From NCBI GenBank assembly GCA_002633025.1, contig NMRB01000224.1, positions 356,406 to 420,405 on the forward strand: 64,000 bases of DNA. The letters run 5' to 3'. The translations under genes were made by a program, and so were the position numbers. Source of the DNA: Notospermus geniculatus. Taxonomy: Eukaryota; Nemertea; Pilidiophora; Heteronemertea; Lineidae. The notes below the pieces were generated by a model. That model ran no database searches. It was not told where the DNA came from and was given only the letters and a program-made list of their open reading frames with translations. Positions 48,654 through 60,619 of the stretch are shown here, piece by piece (positions within the stretch are counted from its first letter, which is position 1; every line of letters begins with the position of its first letter).

Positions 48654-50986
48654 ATAAAGAATATTTCATCACATCTGGACCAAACTTTGTCAGATTCATC
48701 AGATCTCATGCAGTACCTGCTGCTTGCTAAGCAGACAAGATAACTACGAGCCGGACCGGGCACCTTTGAATGACTTTCCAGTCATGACCTTGACCTTGAC
48801 CTTCGCCCAATCATTCCTCTGTAAACAAGCTAAGAATACATGATAGATTTCCTTCCATATAAACATTTTATTCAAATATACTTATGGAAATTGATTTTTA
48901 CACATTGATGCTAGAAAAGTCTTGGGATATGCATTAGACTGCATCCAGATAGGTACATGAGAGGAGGACAAAACAATATCAATCAGCATATTTCAATGAA
49001 GGCCTTTTCGTCCAATGTGGAGATGCATTTTGCGACCAAAATTTGGTACTACATGACTTCAGCTGCCTTATTATCACGCTATTTGACAAGGTACACTTTT
49101 CCAAGCATGTCTTGGTCAGCATGTACCAACAGTCAAGTTCACACGTGAAGGTATTTTATTTTTCTGTAGCATAATCTAACGTTATTGTGTCAAATAAAAA
49201 TGTGTTATGCTGGTATATTTCACGAAGATAAAACATTACAGTTACATTATAGGGTGGTGTCATGGTGTACATGGTGCATTCAACTGTACAGTATACAGAT
49301 ATGGCTCATTCTGAAGCGTAGGCACAGAGCAGGGGCGTAGCTAGTGGGCAAAACAAAATTTCCTCTAAAGGTCATTTCCCCTCTTCAAGACAAGTTATTT
49401 TGGTGTCAGATGTCGGGAAAATGCATCGGAGAGGATGTAAATTTTCCATTTTTTTCTGGGTGAGGACCCCCAGACCCCCCTCTAGTTTCGCCCTCCAGAA
49501 TCAATCAATTGCCCCCCCCCCCCAGGCCATAAAAGCCAGCTACGTCCCTGCGGAGCACAGGTAATTTTGTACACAAGGATGGGGACACCACTCAGTTGTA
49601 AATTCCCAAATGTTTCATTCATTCATCCTTTATTTCTTGTAATTCTACCATTGGCCTCAATCAGAGAGCTCCAGAAGGCCATACAGGCTCGTTGGTGCCA
49701 GACTTACAGTCGTGCATTCCAAGTTAATCTTGGATATGTTCCATGGACCCACTGGTATTGCCCAGAAACAGTTGAAGATGCAAGCTGTCCAACTGGTTCG
49801 TATGAAAAACTCAAAAATTACAGCATTTAGGCCAAACTGTTATAGTCAGGTCAGTTTGTACAAAGGCTGGACAGAAATCATCGACACCTGTGCTACACCA
49901 TTGTGCGGAGCCATGGAAGCATTGCAGCATAGATATCTATATTCATAATATATAATATATATATATTGCTACTTAAGTCTTTTTTTACATGTTAAAAATC
50001 ACTAATGCAATGATACATACAATACATACTTTTGATCCCACTGATGCAATACGAAATCAAAGATGCTTGTGACATGAATATGTATAATTATTACCGGTAT
50101 ATAAAAGTCTGTACAGTTATTGTTCAGAGAACCAGCATTCAAATCCCTCCCGATGAATGAAATTAAGAAATTTTTCACCTTTGGACAAATCTGTGAGGTA
50201 TATCAATGTCCAGTTGTCATCATTTCATGATGGTAGCACAATATGCATATTGTTCACTTGTTAATAGGCAATGCATGATAATGAGATAGAAAACTAAACG
50301 TGCATGTGACATGACAACAGCACAACTGGGACCAGTTGAACCTGATGCATTGTCAATTCTTCAATCAGACCCAATCCTGATTATATCACGGTTCTTTCAG
50401 CAAGTTAATTCATTGCTTTTCCAACTAGATTCTAAAACCCAGCACAGGTAGATGACCCCAGGGTATCTGCCAGGATAGGTCTCTCAATGTTACGAATACA
50501 ATGTCTAATTAATGAGAATACGAACTGTATATTTGTTATAGCAAAGTGAGAGGTAGTATATTACACACCTACGGTGCCAGATAATGTGACATGATGTATT
50601 TCATGAAGCAGGGTTGGTCCTGTGCTGTGAAGTTTTAGCTGAATTGTATTCCCTAATCTTGATATTCATAAACGGAAAGCAACCCAAAATCTACAATCCA
50701 CACACAATCCATCTACGTGTGCCAATCCGATCAAGCCACACGTCTACCGGTAATGATAAAGTGACCCACAGACATATACACCCGATCAAATGACAATGCA
50801 TGACACATTACCAAAGATAAACTTCAGCCTTGCTAAGTATAATACATGTTATGCTACATGACGCACAGGAAACCAGAGTGCACCAATCTAACATCAGATT
50901 CGACTTCATCAACTGAATGCCATCAGAAATGAAATTCACATCATAAAATAACCCTGACTACCCCTTCAGACCCATAGTCAAAGAGG
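48654..50986. other. Convergent 3' region between FARS2 and PTPN1/2
   Basis: Mostly the long 3' UTR of the minus-strand phosphatase gene; a minus-strand AATAAA lies at 48867-48872, with others near 49153 and 49628. A CAGGGGCGTAGCTAG-ended repeat lies at about 49330-49552. No further coding exon was recognised. Confidence 0.45.
49330..49552. mobile_element. Small terminal-inverted-repeat element (GGGGCGTAGCTAG type)
   Basis: Left end CAGGGGCGTAGCTAG pairs with right end AGCTACGTCCCTG. The interior has CCCCCAGACCCCCC and a poly-C run. This end signature is widespread among animal non-autonomous DNA transposons. Confidence 0.6.
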
Positions 50987-53900
50987 TTAGAAATATTTAC
51001 TGTAGAACCAGTAGCAGCCACCAAGTACCAGTAGTGATATACAGCCAATGCCTGCGTACATGTATCCCCCTCTCCATCGCCGACTCCCAGCCAAGTCAGC
51101 CTCACGCTGTTTTTGTTTCATCCGCTCAATCTGTTCCGCCGTTCGCTTCGTTCTTTCCTCACGATTACGACGGCGTATTCCAAATTCACTGGAATGAAAT
51201 ATGAATAAAATCATCAGATTGAATGAAAGCATAAAATCTTCAAATATTCCAATTCCAGTCCTTCACAAATTAAAACCTTGCTTATTACGGTACCGGTACT
51301 GTAAATTGAACATTGAATTGAACATTGGCCCTATAAAGAACACTGGGCAAATCTGATGTACGGCAGGAGGAAACCAGAGTACCAACACAAAACCTGCACT
51401 TCAGTCACCATCTCTATCTATGAAGAGCGGGTCGGACCCCAAACCTCAGAGACGTCAGGTGCCGATTTTGCAGCCCAGGAACAGCAGCTGCCAGCATCCC
51501 TCCTTTGAGGACAGATTTCAACTTACCCTTTCTGTGGATCCTCTGACACATTATTCTGCTCCATTTCAGTCTTTTCATCTGAAACCTGATCACCAGCCAT
51601 TTTTGTCACATTGTCACTACTGTCTACGCCAAGTTGTCGATGAGGGGGAACTGGTGGCGGGTTCCGTCGAGGTGGGAGTGGCGGGGGTTCCCCATCACTA
51701 CCCTCCTCACTATCTGAACCCTCGTCATCGATGATGAACTCCTCAACATCATCATCAGTACTCTCACTATCATCCTCGTATGACGGGTTGACATGAGCGC
51801 GAGGTGGCTTTGGTGGCGGGATGGACTCTTGATCAAACTGAAGCAGATAAACATGATTTAAAGCCATGAAGCTAAACAACACTGAAGCTACACACTTAAT
51901 GAAAGGAAGCTAGACCTGACAGTAAACCTCCATTTTATGAACTGAAGATACGGACTCAATGCACTGAAGCCACATAGGCCAACCTAATGCACTGAAGCTA
52001 CATAGGCCTAACTAATGCACTGACGCTACATAGGCCTGCCTAATGGACTGGCGCTACATAGGCCTACATTTGTACCTAATGCACCGAAGCTACATAGGCC
52101 TACCTAATGGACTGGAGCTACACGTCGTTTAGTGTATAGAAGTTACAATAGCTACACAACACTGGCACTACATACATGTACTTGAATAGTTTAGTTTCCT
52201 ATGTAGCCACTATCATCACTAATCTTTCTTCCATGATAAATATACACATAAAACAAAAACAGCAACACATCGCTATGGTGAAGATGATAACCATTGGGCA
52301 TGCATACCTCATCAGGGACCTTATTCACAAACTTTAAGGGTACACAAATCCTTTGTCAGGCTGATGGTGAACAATAGGTTGTCCGCAAAAGGACAATAGT
52401 TTGCGCACTCCCGTAAGTTACGGGAGCTTCGTGAATAAGGTCACTGGTCAGAATCCCAGATTTCAGGGGCAGTCAGCAACTAAAGCTTGATATTTTTCAA
52501 AGACACAAAGTTACATGTAGCCCAACATTTTCTTCAATCTGTATCTCCTGTTGTTCTTTATTACAAGACACCAGAATTAGAAGTCCATAATACCTCTTCA
52601 AATCCTGAATCTAAAGAGCTGTTTAAAATTCGCCTTCCTCCTTCAATCACTGCTATATACGAAAAGCGAAATTGATCAGCAGTTTGAATGAGACCCATGC
52701 GATACTTCCGCATCTCAAGGAGGATGGCGCGGAGGTCTATATCTGTCATATCTCGTCTCTGCTCAATCTGAAATAGACAAAGGAATTACCATTAACACTA
52801 ACAGGCACAAAAATCTCCTCGCTTGTGCTACCCGTGAAGGACATGAAGAATCAGGATGTCTTGAAAATGTGGACTCACCAAAACCAGACAAGTGTCTACT
52901 AAACAGAATGTCCCTGAACGTCCTATTCCTGCACTACAGTGTATGACAGCAGGGCCAACATCCCGGTCGAGAACTCCAGATCTCCTCACTGCCATGAGGA
53001 AATTCAGGAATGCTGCGGGAGACTGAGGTACGCCAAAATCAGGCCAGGTTGTATAGTGAAATTGGAGGACATCTTTCTTCTCATGTGTCTGAAAAAGGTA
53101 GGAGGAATCATTTTGATATTGCTGAGAGCATGTGTCCGCCGAGTGACCCATTGAGAGCCAACTTGCTCACGAAAACTCACAGGTGGAGCGATACCTTTTC
53201 ACCAACGTCACAATCACCTCACAGTTGACAGTTTGACGCATTTTGCAACGAAACGTCACCATTTTCAATGTTTAGTACTTCAAAAGATAGAACCTTATCA
53301 GATTCAGAACGTAGTTTTAGGACCATTTTTTCTGTACAGAACAATGGAAAAGAACATACCTCTAAAAATTCCATTTCTAATGTCCTAATAATATAATATG
53401 AATTATCCTGCTCTTCTTTTAACGTCACTTTTATACAGGTATCTTCAAAGATTATCTCATCTGTGTAACCTCGATGTGATCCCAGCGGCCAGTACTGATC
53501 ACATTTTATCTGTAAGTAGAACAGTCACACGTCAGTCCACAATGACATGAGTACACGGCGTGACAGAAGGACTTGCTTCACCTGTCATTTGGTCAACTTA
53601 CCGTTTCTCTCTCGACCACTCTGTTTAACATCACAATCGCCTTGCTATTTTGTTCCCATACCATTTGCCAGAAGTGACCTGATGTATTCCGCAATGGACC
53701 CTGAAGAGAAAAGCACATTTTATAAATAGATTTTCACCAAGTTCATCAGAATTAAAGCCTAAAAGTGTCTGTCCAATCATTTTCAAATCAGGGGTCAAAC
53801 AGGGAAGGACCTGCAAGGAGGCCACTGAGTCACGACTGACCACTGCCACCCTAACGTCTTGGGGCCCTGGAAATTGGATTGTACTTCATAGGCACTTTTC

Positions 53901-56900
53901 TTGACCAACAAAAAGTGCAAGACGAGCCCTGATATTGGGCCAAAATAACTCATTTTCTGCACTGATGAAACCCGCCCCACCTGTGATAAGATGTAACGTC
54001 TGTTGGCTTCTGGGGATTCCACGTAGTTGGCGTTGATGTAATCATTTTGGCCGTTTTTCAGGATGACTCTGCTGTGATCATCTGAAAGAACAAAAGAAGA
54101 AACCACATCGTGTGACAACATTTGAACCAATCAGTCATGATTTTGTGAACCTGACATCCCTGACACAAAAAGGAGTAAAACTTTGCGAACCCACACCAAC
54201 TGACCCCAACATGTACTCAACAAAGTTCATCCCTGGTCATTTCCTTTTACTACTTTTAGCAACAAAGGTCAGATACTGAGTGTGTCACTAGTAAATGTGT
54301 CATACTACCAATTCTAGGAAAACCAGTATAAACAATTAATTTTCAAGATTCTCATTAAATTCAATGACTGATAACTGGTAGGCCTCAATCCACTACACTG
54401 AAGATATCTTCAGAACAAGGCTTTTTCACCTGATAGCAAATCGTAACATTATATGTTGACTTTATTGATACGATAAGGGGTGGTTCAACATTTTCACAAG
54501 TCGAGAGTAGACTTTTTTATGATCCCAAAGTGTACATAAATTTTTTTGATTCTTCTGCCCCCATCGGACCTACAAAGATCAACATTTTCATGTTACACAG
54601 AAAGTGTACATGTACAGCCGGTGTTAACTCCTTCCCCCCTAGTCTACGGTTTGTAGACTTGTGAAAATGTTGAACCACCCCTAAGAGTTTTACGTAATGA
54701 GAGACATTTTGTTCTACAAGAGCTTGAAGTAACACTTTACCTGGGTTTTCTAATTGACGTATTACAATGACATGACTTTCAATTGCAAGAATTTGAGTTC
54801 ATGTACACCCTGCATTTTTGCAAGAGCCTGAATTTGGGTTTCTTATGGTCAGATGAACACAACAGTGTATTCAGTAATACAGAACAGATTTTGTCTGCAG
54901 AACAGCCGAGAGATGGTGAATTTATCCATCCTTCACGAGAATAAACTGCAACATTTTAAGAACAATTTAGTAATGTCAGTAACCTCAATGGACATATCAA
55001 CCATTCTTGCAGGCAGGGAGGACTCCAATCCAGCACGTGATGTCTACAAGACTGTAGAGTGTTAGAGTCACGGTAATGTGGTAAGTGACAGCATCCTGGA
55101 GTCCAGTCTATTAGCTTCCTTCACATAGTAATACTCATAGACAGGATCCGGTCTCATCAAATAATGCAGCAGAGAGTGACGTCCTGGTTCAGTGAAGTGG
55201 ATTCTGTGAAATCACGATGGCAATTCATATGATAACAAAGTAGGCCAGTTTGAATTTGACACCATGACATGACCTAAAACCATGATATCTTATGTTTTCT
55301 TCACCTCTGACATTCATTACTAAAGATGATAGGTTCCTTTCTTACAAATTCAGCAACCAAAAACTGAAAATCCAAAACATTGCACTTACAGGGGCTGACA
55401 TCTCTGTACCGATTTCTTGTTCTATTCTCTGGACTCCTTGCAACCTTAACTGTGAAGTTGTGATTCAGTGAGGCTTCATTCCTGAGGCGCTGAAGAAGAA
55501 AGGATTGGAGATCAGCATCACCAAATAGTTAAGCTGCAAACATAGTATGGGCATATAAAGACAGAATGTCAATCAATAATTCTAAATTTCTGCTGTTAGG
55601 TCCCAGTCAGGCGGATCACACTCTCAGGCCCTTACAGTTATGCCTACTGTATTTGGTACAGACTTCAACTGTTACTGACAAGCAAAGAAAACATGCTCAT
55701 CCTTCCTGCTTGAGTGACAATCACTGATAGACCCTATGGGTTGTATTCATAAAGCGGTCTATCGTTAGAACCGTCTTAGGCCAGTTCCAAGTACAGTGGT
55801 TGACCATACTTAAAAACCAGGAACCGGCCTAAGACGGTTCTAACGATAGAACCGCTTTATGAATACGACCCAACTGGCATGAATGACAGGCCCTGGGAAT
55901 ATGCTAAGGCTAAGTAAGGCTAGGCCTGTAGGCCTAGAGAGAAGCAGTTTATATTAGTGGGATCAGTGTTTCCAAATTCAGACATGAACTTGAACGAAGT
56001 CTGAATTTAGAAACCCTTAAATCCATCAGGATAGATATTTCAAATTCTTGGAATGCATGTGAAGCTTGAAGTTTGCATAGGGTGGGACTGCATGTCTTCT
56101 ACAAAATAGGGCTGCAATTCATGATTTCCGGATGTATTCCCCAAGTTAATGATGTTACTTGTCAAACAAACTCAAGTACTTCCCAAGTTGCTTTTTCGAA
56201 GGTTTGCTTTTTTGAAGGTTTCTTATTCTAGGCCTAGCCTACTGCTGCAAAAGTTAAAGGAAAGAGTAGTAGGCCTAGTTGTAGGTCTTAGCTTGGAGGA
56301 ATTATACTGTCTGAACCTATCTGACTCGTACTTGCAGGCCTACTCGTATCGTAGTCTCGCCACAACACCTAGCTAGCTTCTTTCTAATTTGATTAATACA
56401 TGTAATTAAATTCAGGGGATGTCATGAGACGGGCGTGATCGCGCTGCCGCCCGAAAACGCCGGCAAAAATTTTTCGCTAGCGTGATTGATAACGCCCGCA
56501 AAAAAGATGTCGAGCGCGCTCCCGTTGGACCAAATTTAGGAGTGCTATCACGCCCGTCGATGACTTTGATGCACGTCTGCCGGCCCTGGTCACTCTGCAC
56601 TTGGAGGAATTATACTGAGAGCAACCTTATTTACCCTGGTGTAGACTCTGCTGTATACATGTAGGCTTTGGTTTTTCTGGTCACATTCAGCATGTTAAAA
56701 AGAGAAGGTGGAAAGTCCCAAAACAGCTCTTTCACGGGAGTGGATCACTCCCCTGGAAGTTACCCTAGGGAAGTGATTTTTTATAGCTCCCGTGAGTTAT
56801 CCTGCGGGAGTGACTGATAGCTCCCGTGGAAAATTCTCCTGACATCCCCTGAAATTAGGCTCGGACGAGGCCTACGCAACAGCATGGGTAGGCCTACAGC

Positions 56901-58520
56901 AACAGCAGCTCATCAAACAGTGCAATCACACGAATCAGCTGAGCACTGCCACTGCTGGTGGTCTTTTCATTCATTCAAATGAGGAGGGTGATACTTTGTT
57001 TATCCCGACAGGTCGGCGCTGTGAGCTTAGCAACATCATTGACGGCATTTTAGGTGTTGGCGTTGTTGTGTCATGAGAAAATGACCTGTAAATTTTTCTA
57101 CAGAAATAATGACACAAAAACGTTGCTATTAATTATCACCATCTCTTTATATTTTAAGAAAAAAAGTAATGAGATTAAAAGAAAATTTCATCCGCTACAC
57201 GGTGATGTAGGCCCCTAAGTTTTACTGTCGGGTGACCAAAACAAAACAAACGGGTTATTTTCATGCCAGAAATAAATAATGGAAAAAAGAAAAAAGAAAT
57301 TAGAAAATTAGAAATTAGAAAAAAGAAATTATTGTCACAACGCTCGCAGCGACTCCGTGTGGCGTGTGGTGCTAGGCCCTAGTATGCGGTAGGGCCTATG
57401 GCGCTCATCCCTGTCCTCATTCATGACCGACACGGATATTTGCTGTGCAGTGCCAGGGCTCAAGTCGGATATAGCGGACAAAGTCGTGGGAAGTGCACTG
57501 AGTGTGTACATGTAGGCCTATGTACACGGAATAAGCGGCAATGTATGGAAGATGTGTCACTTCCCACGGCTTTATCCGCTATAGGCCTTATCGCACCTAG
57601 CACATGGCTAATCAGCATAAAATCAGCGAAGCGGAAAAGGCCCAACCATCAGCGCCCCCGTAGTACATTCACAATGCATCGCCCTGTGCATGGCCTGCAT
57701 TTTTTGTAAACAATGGCCAATAAAAGCAACTTCCAAAAGCCGGATGTGCCAAAACTAACTAGCTACGTGGGAGGCGTTATGAAGTGATTCAAATCGATAA
57801 AATATTGATTACCGATCGTTCTCGCGATCGCAAAAAATCGATGATTAATTCCAAAAGATTAGCACATGTCATGATGTTATCATCATGGTGGCCCTCACGT
57901 GTCAGTTATTGACCAATCAGCGTGGGGTTGCACGATAATATGATAATGTTTTGGCGTTGTTTACATGGACTAATCATCGATTTTTGGCGATCGCGAAGAC
58001 GATCAGTGGTCAATAATTTATCGACTTGAATCACTTTATACCGCCGCCCACGTAGCTAGTTAGTTTAGGCACATCAGACTTTTGGAAGTGACTTTTATTG
58101 GCCAATGTTGACAAAAAATGCACGCAATGCAAAGGGCAATGCATTGTGAATGTACTGCGGGGGCGCTGATGGTTGGGCCTTTTCCGCTTCGCTGATTTAT
58201 GCTGATTGGCCATGTGCTAGGTGCGATAAGGCCTATACTTGACTTGACCCCAGTGCCAGTGCCGACTGTCAATCTATGCTATCTGTGTGTGTAGCCTAGG
58301 TAGGCCTGTACTGCATGTACTGTGTCTGTGTGGTGTGTGTGCCAGTGGCAGTGCAGTCATGGCAGTGCCAGTGGCAAAAGTAAGTGCAGTGTTTCATAAT
58401 TTTTTCATCTCCCATTCCCAGTCAAAAACTCACATGATATATCGGCAACCAAGCACCATTTTCATCGAACTGCTGGAACTCTTGTTCCAGAAGACTGGGG
58501 GGCCTTTCTGTATCGCTCAT
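50987..58520 (-). CDS. PTPN1: Non-receptor tyrosine phosphatase of the PTP1B/TCPTP type
   Basis: Dephosphorylates phosphotyrosine on receptor and JAK/STAT targets from the ER face. Exons: 58434-58520 (ATG 58518-58520), 55390-55489, 53981-54081, 53602-53700, 53360-53509, 52879-53088, 52594-52767, 51527-51837 and 50987-51188, giving 477 residues. Key marks are [14 protein letters not shown] (substrate Tyr loop), [22 protein letters not shown], the WPDFGVP loop, the P-loop [12 protein letters not shown] with nucleophile Cys, and [10 protein letters not shown]. The tail has PPPKPPRAH and [15 protein letters not shown] (SH3-ligand-like), an acidic stretch, then a basic region and a C-terminal hydrophobic anchor ([19 protein letters not shown]), as in ER-anchored PTP1B. 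Invertebrates usually have one gene for the PTPN1/PTPN2 pair, so the symbol is approximate. Intron 1 (2.9 kb) is packed with foldback elements. Confidence 0.92.
51920..52130. repeat. Minisatellite in PTPN1/2 intron
   Basis: About six to seven degenerate copies of a roughly 28-base unit, CTAATGCACTGAAGCTACAT plus AGGC, between the exons ending 52594 and starting 51837. Confidence 0.75.
52316..52443. repeat. Hairpin element with GACCTTATTCAC ends
   Basis: GACCTTATTCAC near 52317 pairs with GTGAATAAGGTC near 52432-52443. Inside lie two smaller palindromes (TTGTCCGCAAAAGGACAA and CCCGTAAGTTACGGG). Confidence 0.6.
55068..55203 (-). CDS. Unassigned exon-like frame inside a PTPN1/2 intron
   Basis: A minus-strand acceptor (GATTTCACAG at 55204-55206) opens a 44-codon frame ending TGA at 55068-55070. 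It contains [20 protein letters not shown] and then [17 protein letters not shown], which look like folded-protein composition. Its phase does not fit the phosphatase exons; joining it to the exon ending 55390 creates an immediate stop. I do not recognise the family. It may be the last exon of a nested gene or a decayed exon. Confidence 0.3.
55738..55871. repeat. Hairpin MITE with GGGTYGTATTCATAAAGC ends
   Basis: Arms 55738-55788 and 55820-55871 are close to perfect reverse complements (GGGTTGTATTCATAAAGCGG / CCGCTTTATGAATACGACCC), with a 31-base loop. Confidence 0.85.
56412..56853. mobile_element. Non-autonomous TIR element (TCAGGGGATGTCA ends)
   Basis: TCAGGGGATGTCATGAG at 56412 and its counterpart CTGACATCCCCTGA ending 56853 bound about 440 bases. 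Inside are GACGGGCGTGAT / ATCACGCCCGTC (56428-56439 and 56547-56558) and several GGGAGTGAT / ATCACTCCC words. No coding frame of note. Confidence 0.65.
57471..57586. repeat. Hairpin MITE carrying ACGGAATAAGCGGCA
   Basis: ATAGCGGACAAAGTCGTGGGAAGTG at 57471 pairs with CACTTCCCACGGC...CCGCTAT ending 57586. The centre word ACGGAATAAGCGGCAATGT also appears near 27515 and, in part, at 39256. Confidence 0.65.
57581..58236. repeat. Large foldback element with arms of about 266 bases
   Basis: Left arm 57581-57847 and right arm 57971-58236 are reverse complements at roughly 85-90% by eye, with ends ATAGGCCTTATCGCACCTAG and its complement. The 123-base spacer is AT-rich. Lies in intron 1 of the phosphatase gene. 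Confidence 0.85.
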
Positions 58521-58904
58521 TGCATTGTTTACGTGTCGAAAAGTGGAACAAATATCAGAGAATAAACGCGAATGAGATTCAACTTGATCACATTATACCA
58601 CTACAGAGCATGCGCCGGATCAGACTAGTTCTTTAACTTGTAGTCCACAGTCTGATTCCACTGGCCACCGCCAGATGACGCCAGGTCCCGGAGCGTTGCG
58701 AGGGCTGATTACCAGCAAACGTAAAACACGACACGTCATCTGAATGGACTTTATAGTCAGTAGTTAGCAAATGAAACATCATAGAATACAAGAAAATATA
58801 TTTTGAGTAACAATATGGACTTTGTGTAACTAAGGCAAGAATATAAACTTAGTACGAATCGCCTACTTTCGCTTGTCTTAGAATGAACTGCTGGATTCAT
58901 CTAA

Positions 58905-59052
58905 TTTGCATATCAAAATGAGAAATCATGAAAAATCAATAATGCCCAAATTCATGACGTCACACACAATTTGCATATCATAATGAGTAATCATGAAATC
59001 AATTAGTTTCTCAAGTTGGTTAACTGACGTCAGAACTAAGGTTCATGACGTC
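58905..59052. repeat. Repeated octamer/CRE block next to gap 3
   Basis: AATTTGCATATCAWAATGAG followed by AATCATGAAA occurs twice (about 58908 and 58970), interleaved with three TGACGTC words. The block runs into the gap, so more copies may exist. Confidence 0.55.
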
Positions 59053-59177
59053 NNNNNNNNNNNNNNNNNNNNNNNNNNNNNNNNNNNNNNNNNNNNNNNN
59101 NNNNNNNNNNNNNNNNNNNNNNNNNNNNNNNNNNNNNNNNNNNNNNNNNNNNNNNNNNNNNNNNNNNNNNNNNNNNN
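59053..59177. other. Assembly gap (125 N)
   Basis: Unknown bases between a repeated TGACGTC block and the left end of a TIR element. Confidence 0.95.
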
Positions 59178-59179
59178 TA

Positions 59180-60421
59180 CAGGGTTCTTCCCCTTGGTTG
59201 GAAACTTTTTTCCATGACTTTTCCATGACTATTCCATGCTCAAAACTTAAAATTCAATGACCTTTTTAATGCAAAATATCATCACCGAGGCAATAAAAAG
59301 CACACTTCAAAATGTTATGAAACCCTCCTTTCCTTGTTCTGACTTCATAAGGTGCATTTCGATTTACATGTAGTGTCAACACCTACCAGCATTGTCACAC
59401 TGCATATTGACAACACTGCATATTGTGAAGTATTTTTCAGTGAGACATCCAAAATCATCTAGGTCGTGCAAACCAGTGTTGCTTACCTTGGCAGAAAATC
59501 TGTAGTTTTAGTAAATTCCCCCAAGTTGTTAGTATTTCCCGAAGTTGTGAGTTCTGTTTTCAAACAATTAATCATGTCCATCTTTCTCTTGCTCTCTATT
59601 TTAATTTTTGGCATGTGCTGCCTAGGACATGTCCTGCTTCAGGAATCAAAGGGTTAAATCACAGTAGGTGTAGGGCCTACTGTAGGCTAAACAATTCATG
59701 GAGAGTGCTGAACTTCTGAGTACATGTATACTGATCAGAGTCTATGTGTTACAATCATAAATATCATCAGTGATGAAGGCGTTAAAACTTCAAATGTGGT
59801 CAGGTTGGAATGGGTTAAAAAGGACAGATTTCCAACTAAAGCTATATGTAATGCCAATCCCTTGTAAAAACGCCCAACACCAATACAAGTATCATTTTGT
59901 ATTATGACCATCTTATTAGCTGATATAATTCAATGCAGTTGAGTATCAGATCCATGGGCCTCTAGTTATAGCATTTTCCCGCCCAAAAGATCGTCAATAC
60001 CATGCGGCGAAGGCCTGCGGTCTGAGGTCAGATTTCAGTCATTCAAGTAAATATCTGTTTGCTGGAAAGAAATTGGCAAACGAATTTGGTATGACTGGAA
60101 AGAGCATTCTTCCTGGATTTGAGCCAAATAAATTATTGAGGAATGCAAGCAGAGGTTTGGGAGAAATGGACTTGGAAATATAACGATCTCTGTCAGATTG
60201 AAATGCTGAGTCGCGCCGGTGGCTGATTGCTGCCGAAGTAACATAACAACGCAGTTTGAGAAATCGTGATTGAAATTTTCATTTCAACAACGTGGTACAA
60301 TTTCCATGACTTTTCAAGGACCTCAGACAAAATTTCTGAATTTTCCATGACTTTTCCAGGCCTTGAGAAGAAAAGTGAAATTCCATGACTTTTCCAGGTT
60401 TTCCATGACCGTACGAACCCT
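59180..60421. mobile_element. TIR element with CAGGGTTC...GAACCCTG ends
   Basis: Left end CAGGGTTCTTCCCCTTGGTTGG with TTCCATGACTTTTCC repeats; right end (60290-60421) with several TTCCATGACTTTTCCAGG repeats, ending CCGTACGAACCCTG. This end signature with internal CATGGAAAAGTCATGGAA is common in animal non-autonomous DNA elements. The 1.1 kb interior has no transposase-like frame. Confidence 0.65.
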
Positions 60422-60619
60422 GTGTGTCGCTTATGTCATGTCAAAAAATGGCTCAAAGGCATAGCTGGAGACAAATTGTACTCAATTATCATTGGTAACG
60501 GCCTCAAACCCAATGGGAGAAGACATTACTAGAGTAGAGGTGAATCCATGGGTTACAGTGAAGAGACAGGGAGCAAGAATGGCCTGAGGTCAGGTCAAAA
60601 AGATAACTGATGAAACCTG

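Noticed and set aside
49567-49948. Short plus-strand frames in the FARS2/PTPN interval
   Set aside because: No family resemblance; they lie in the probable 3' UTR of the minus-strand gene.
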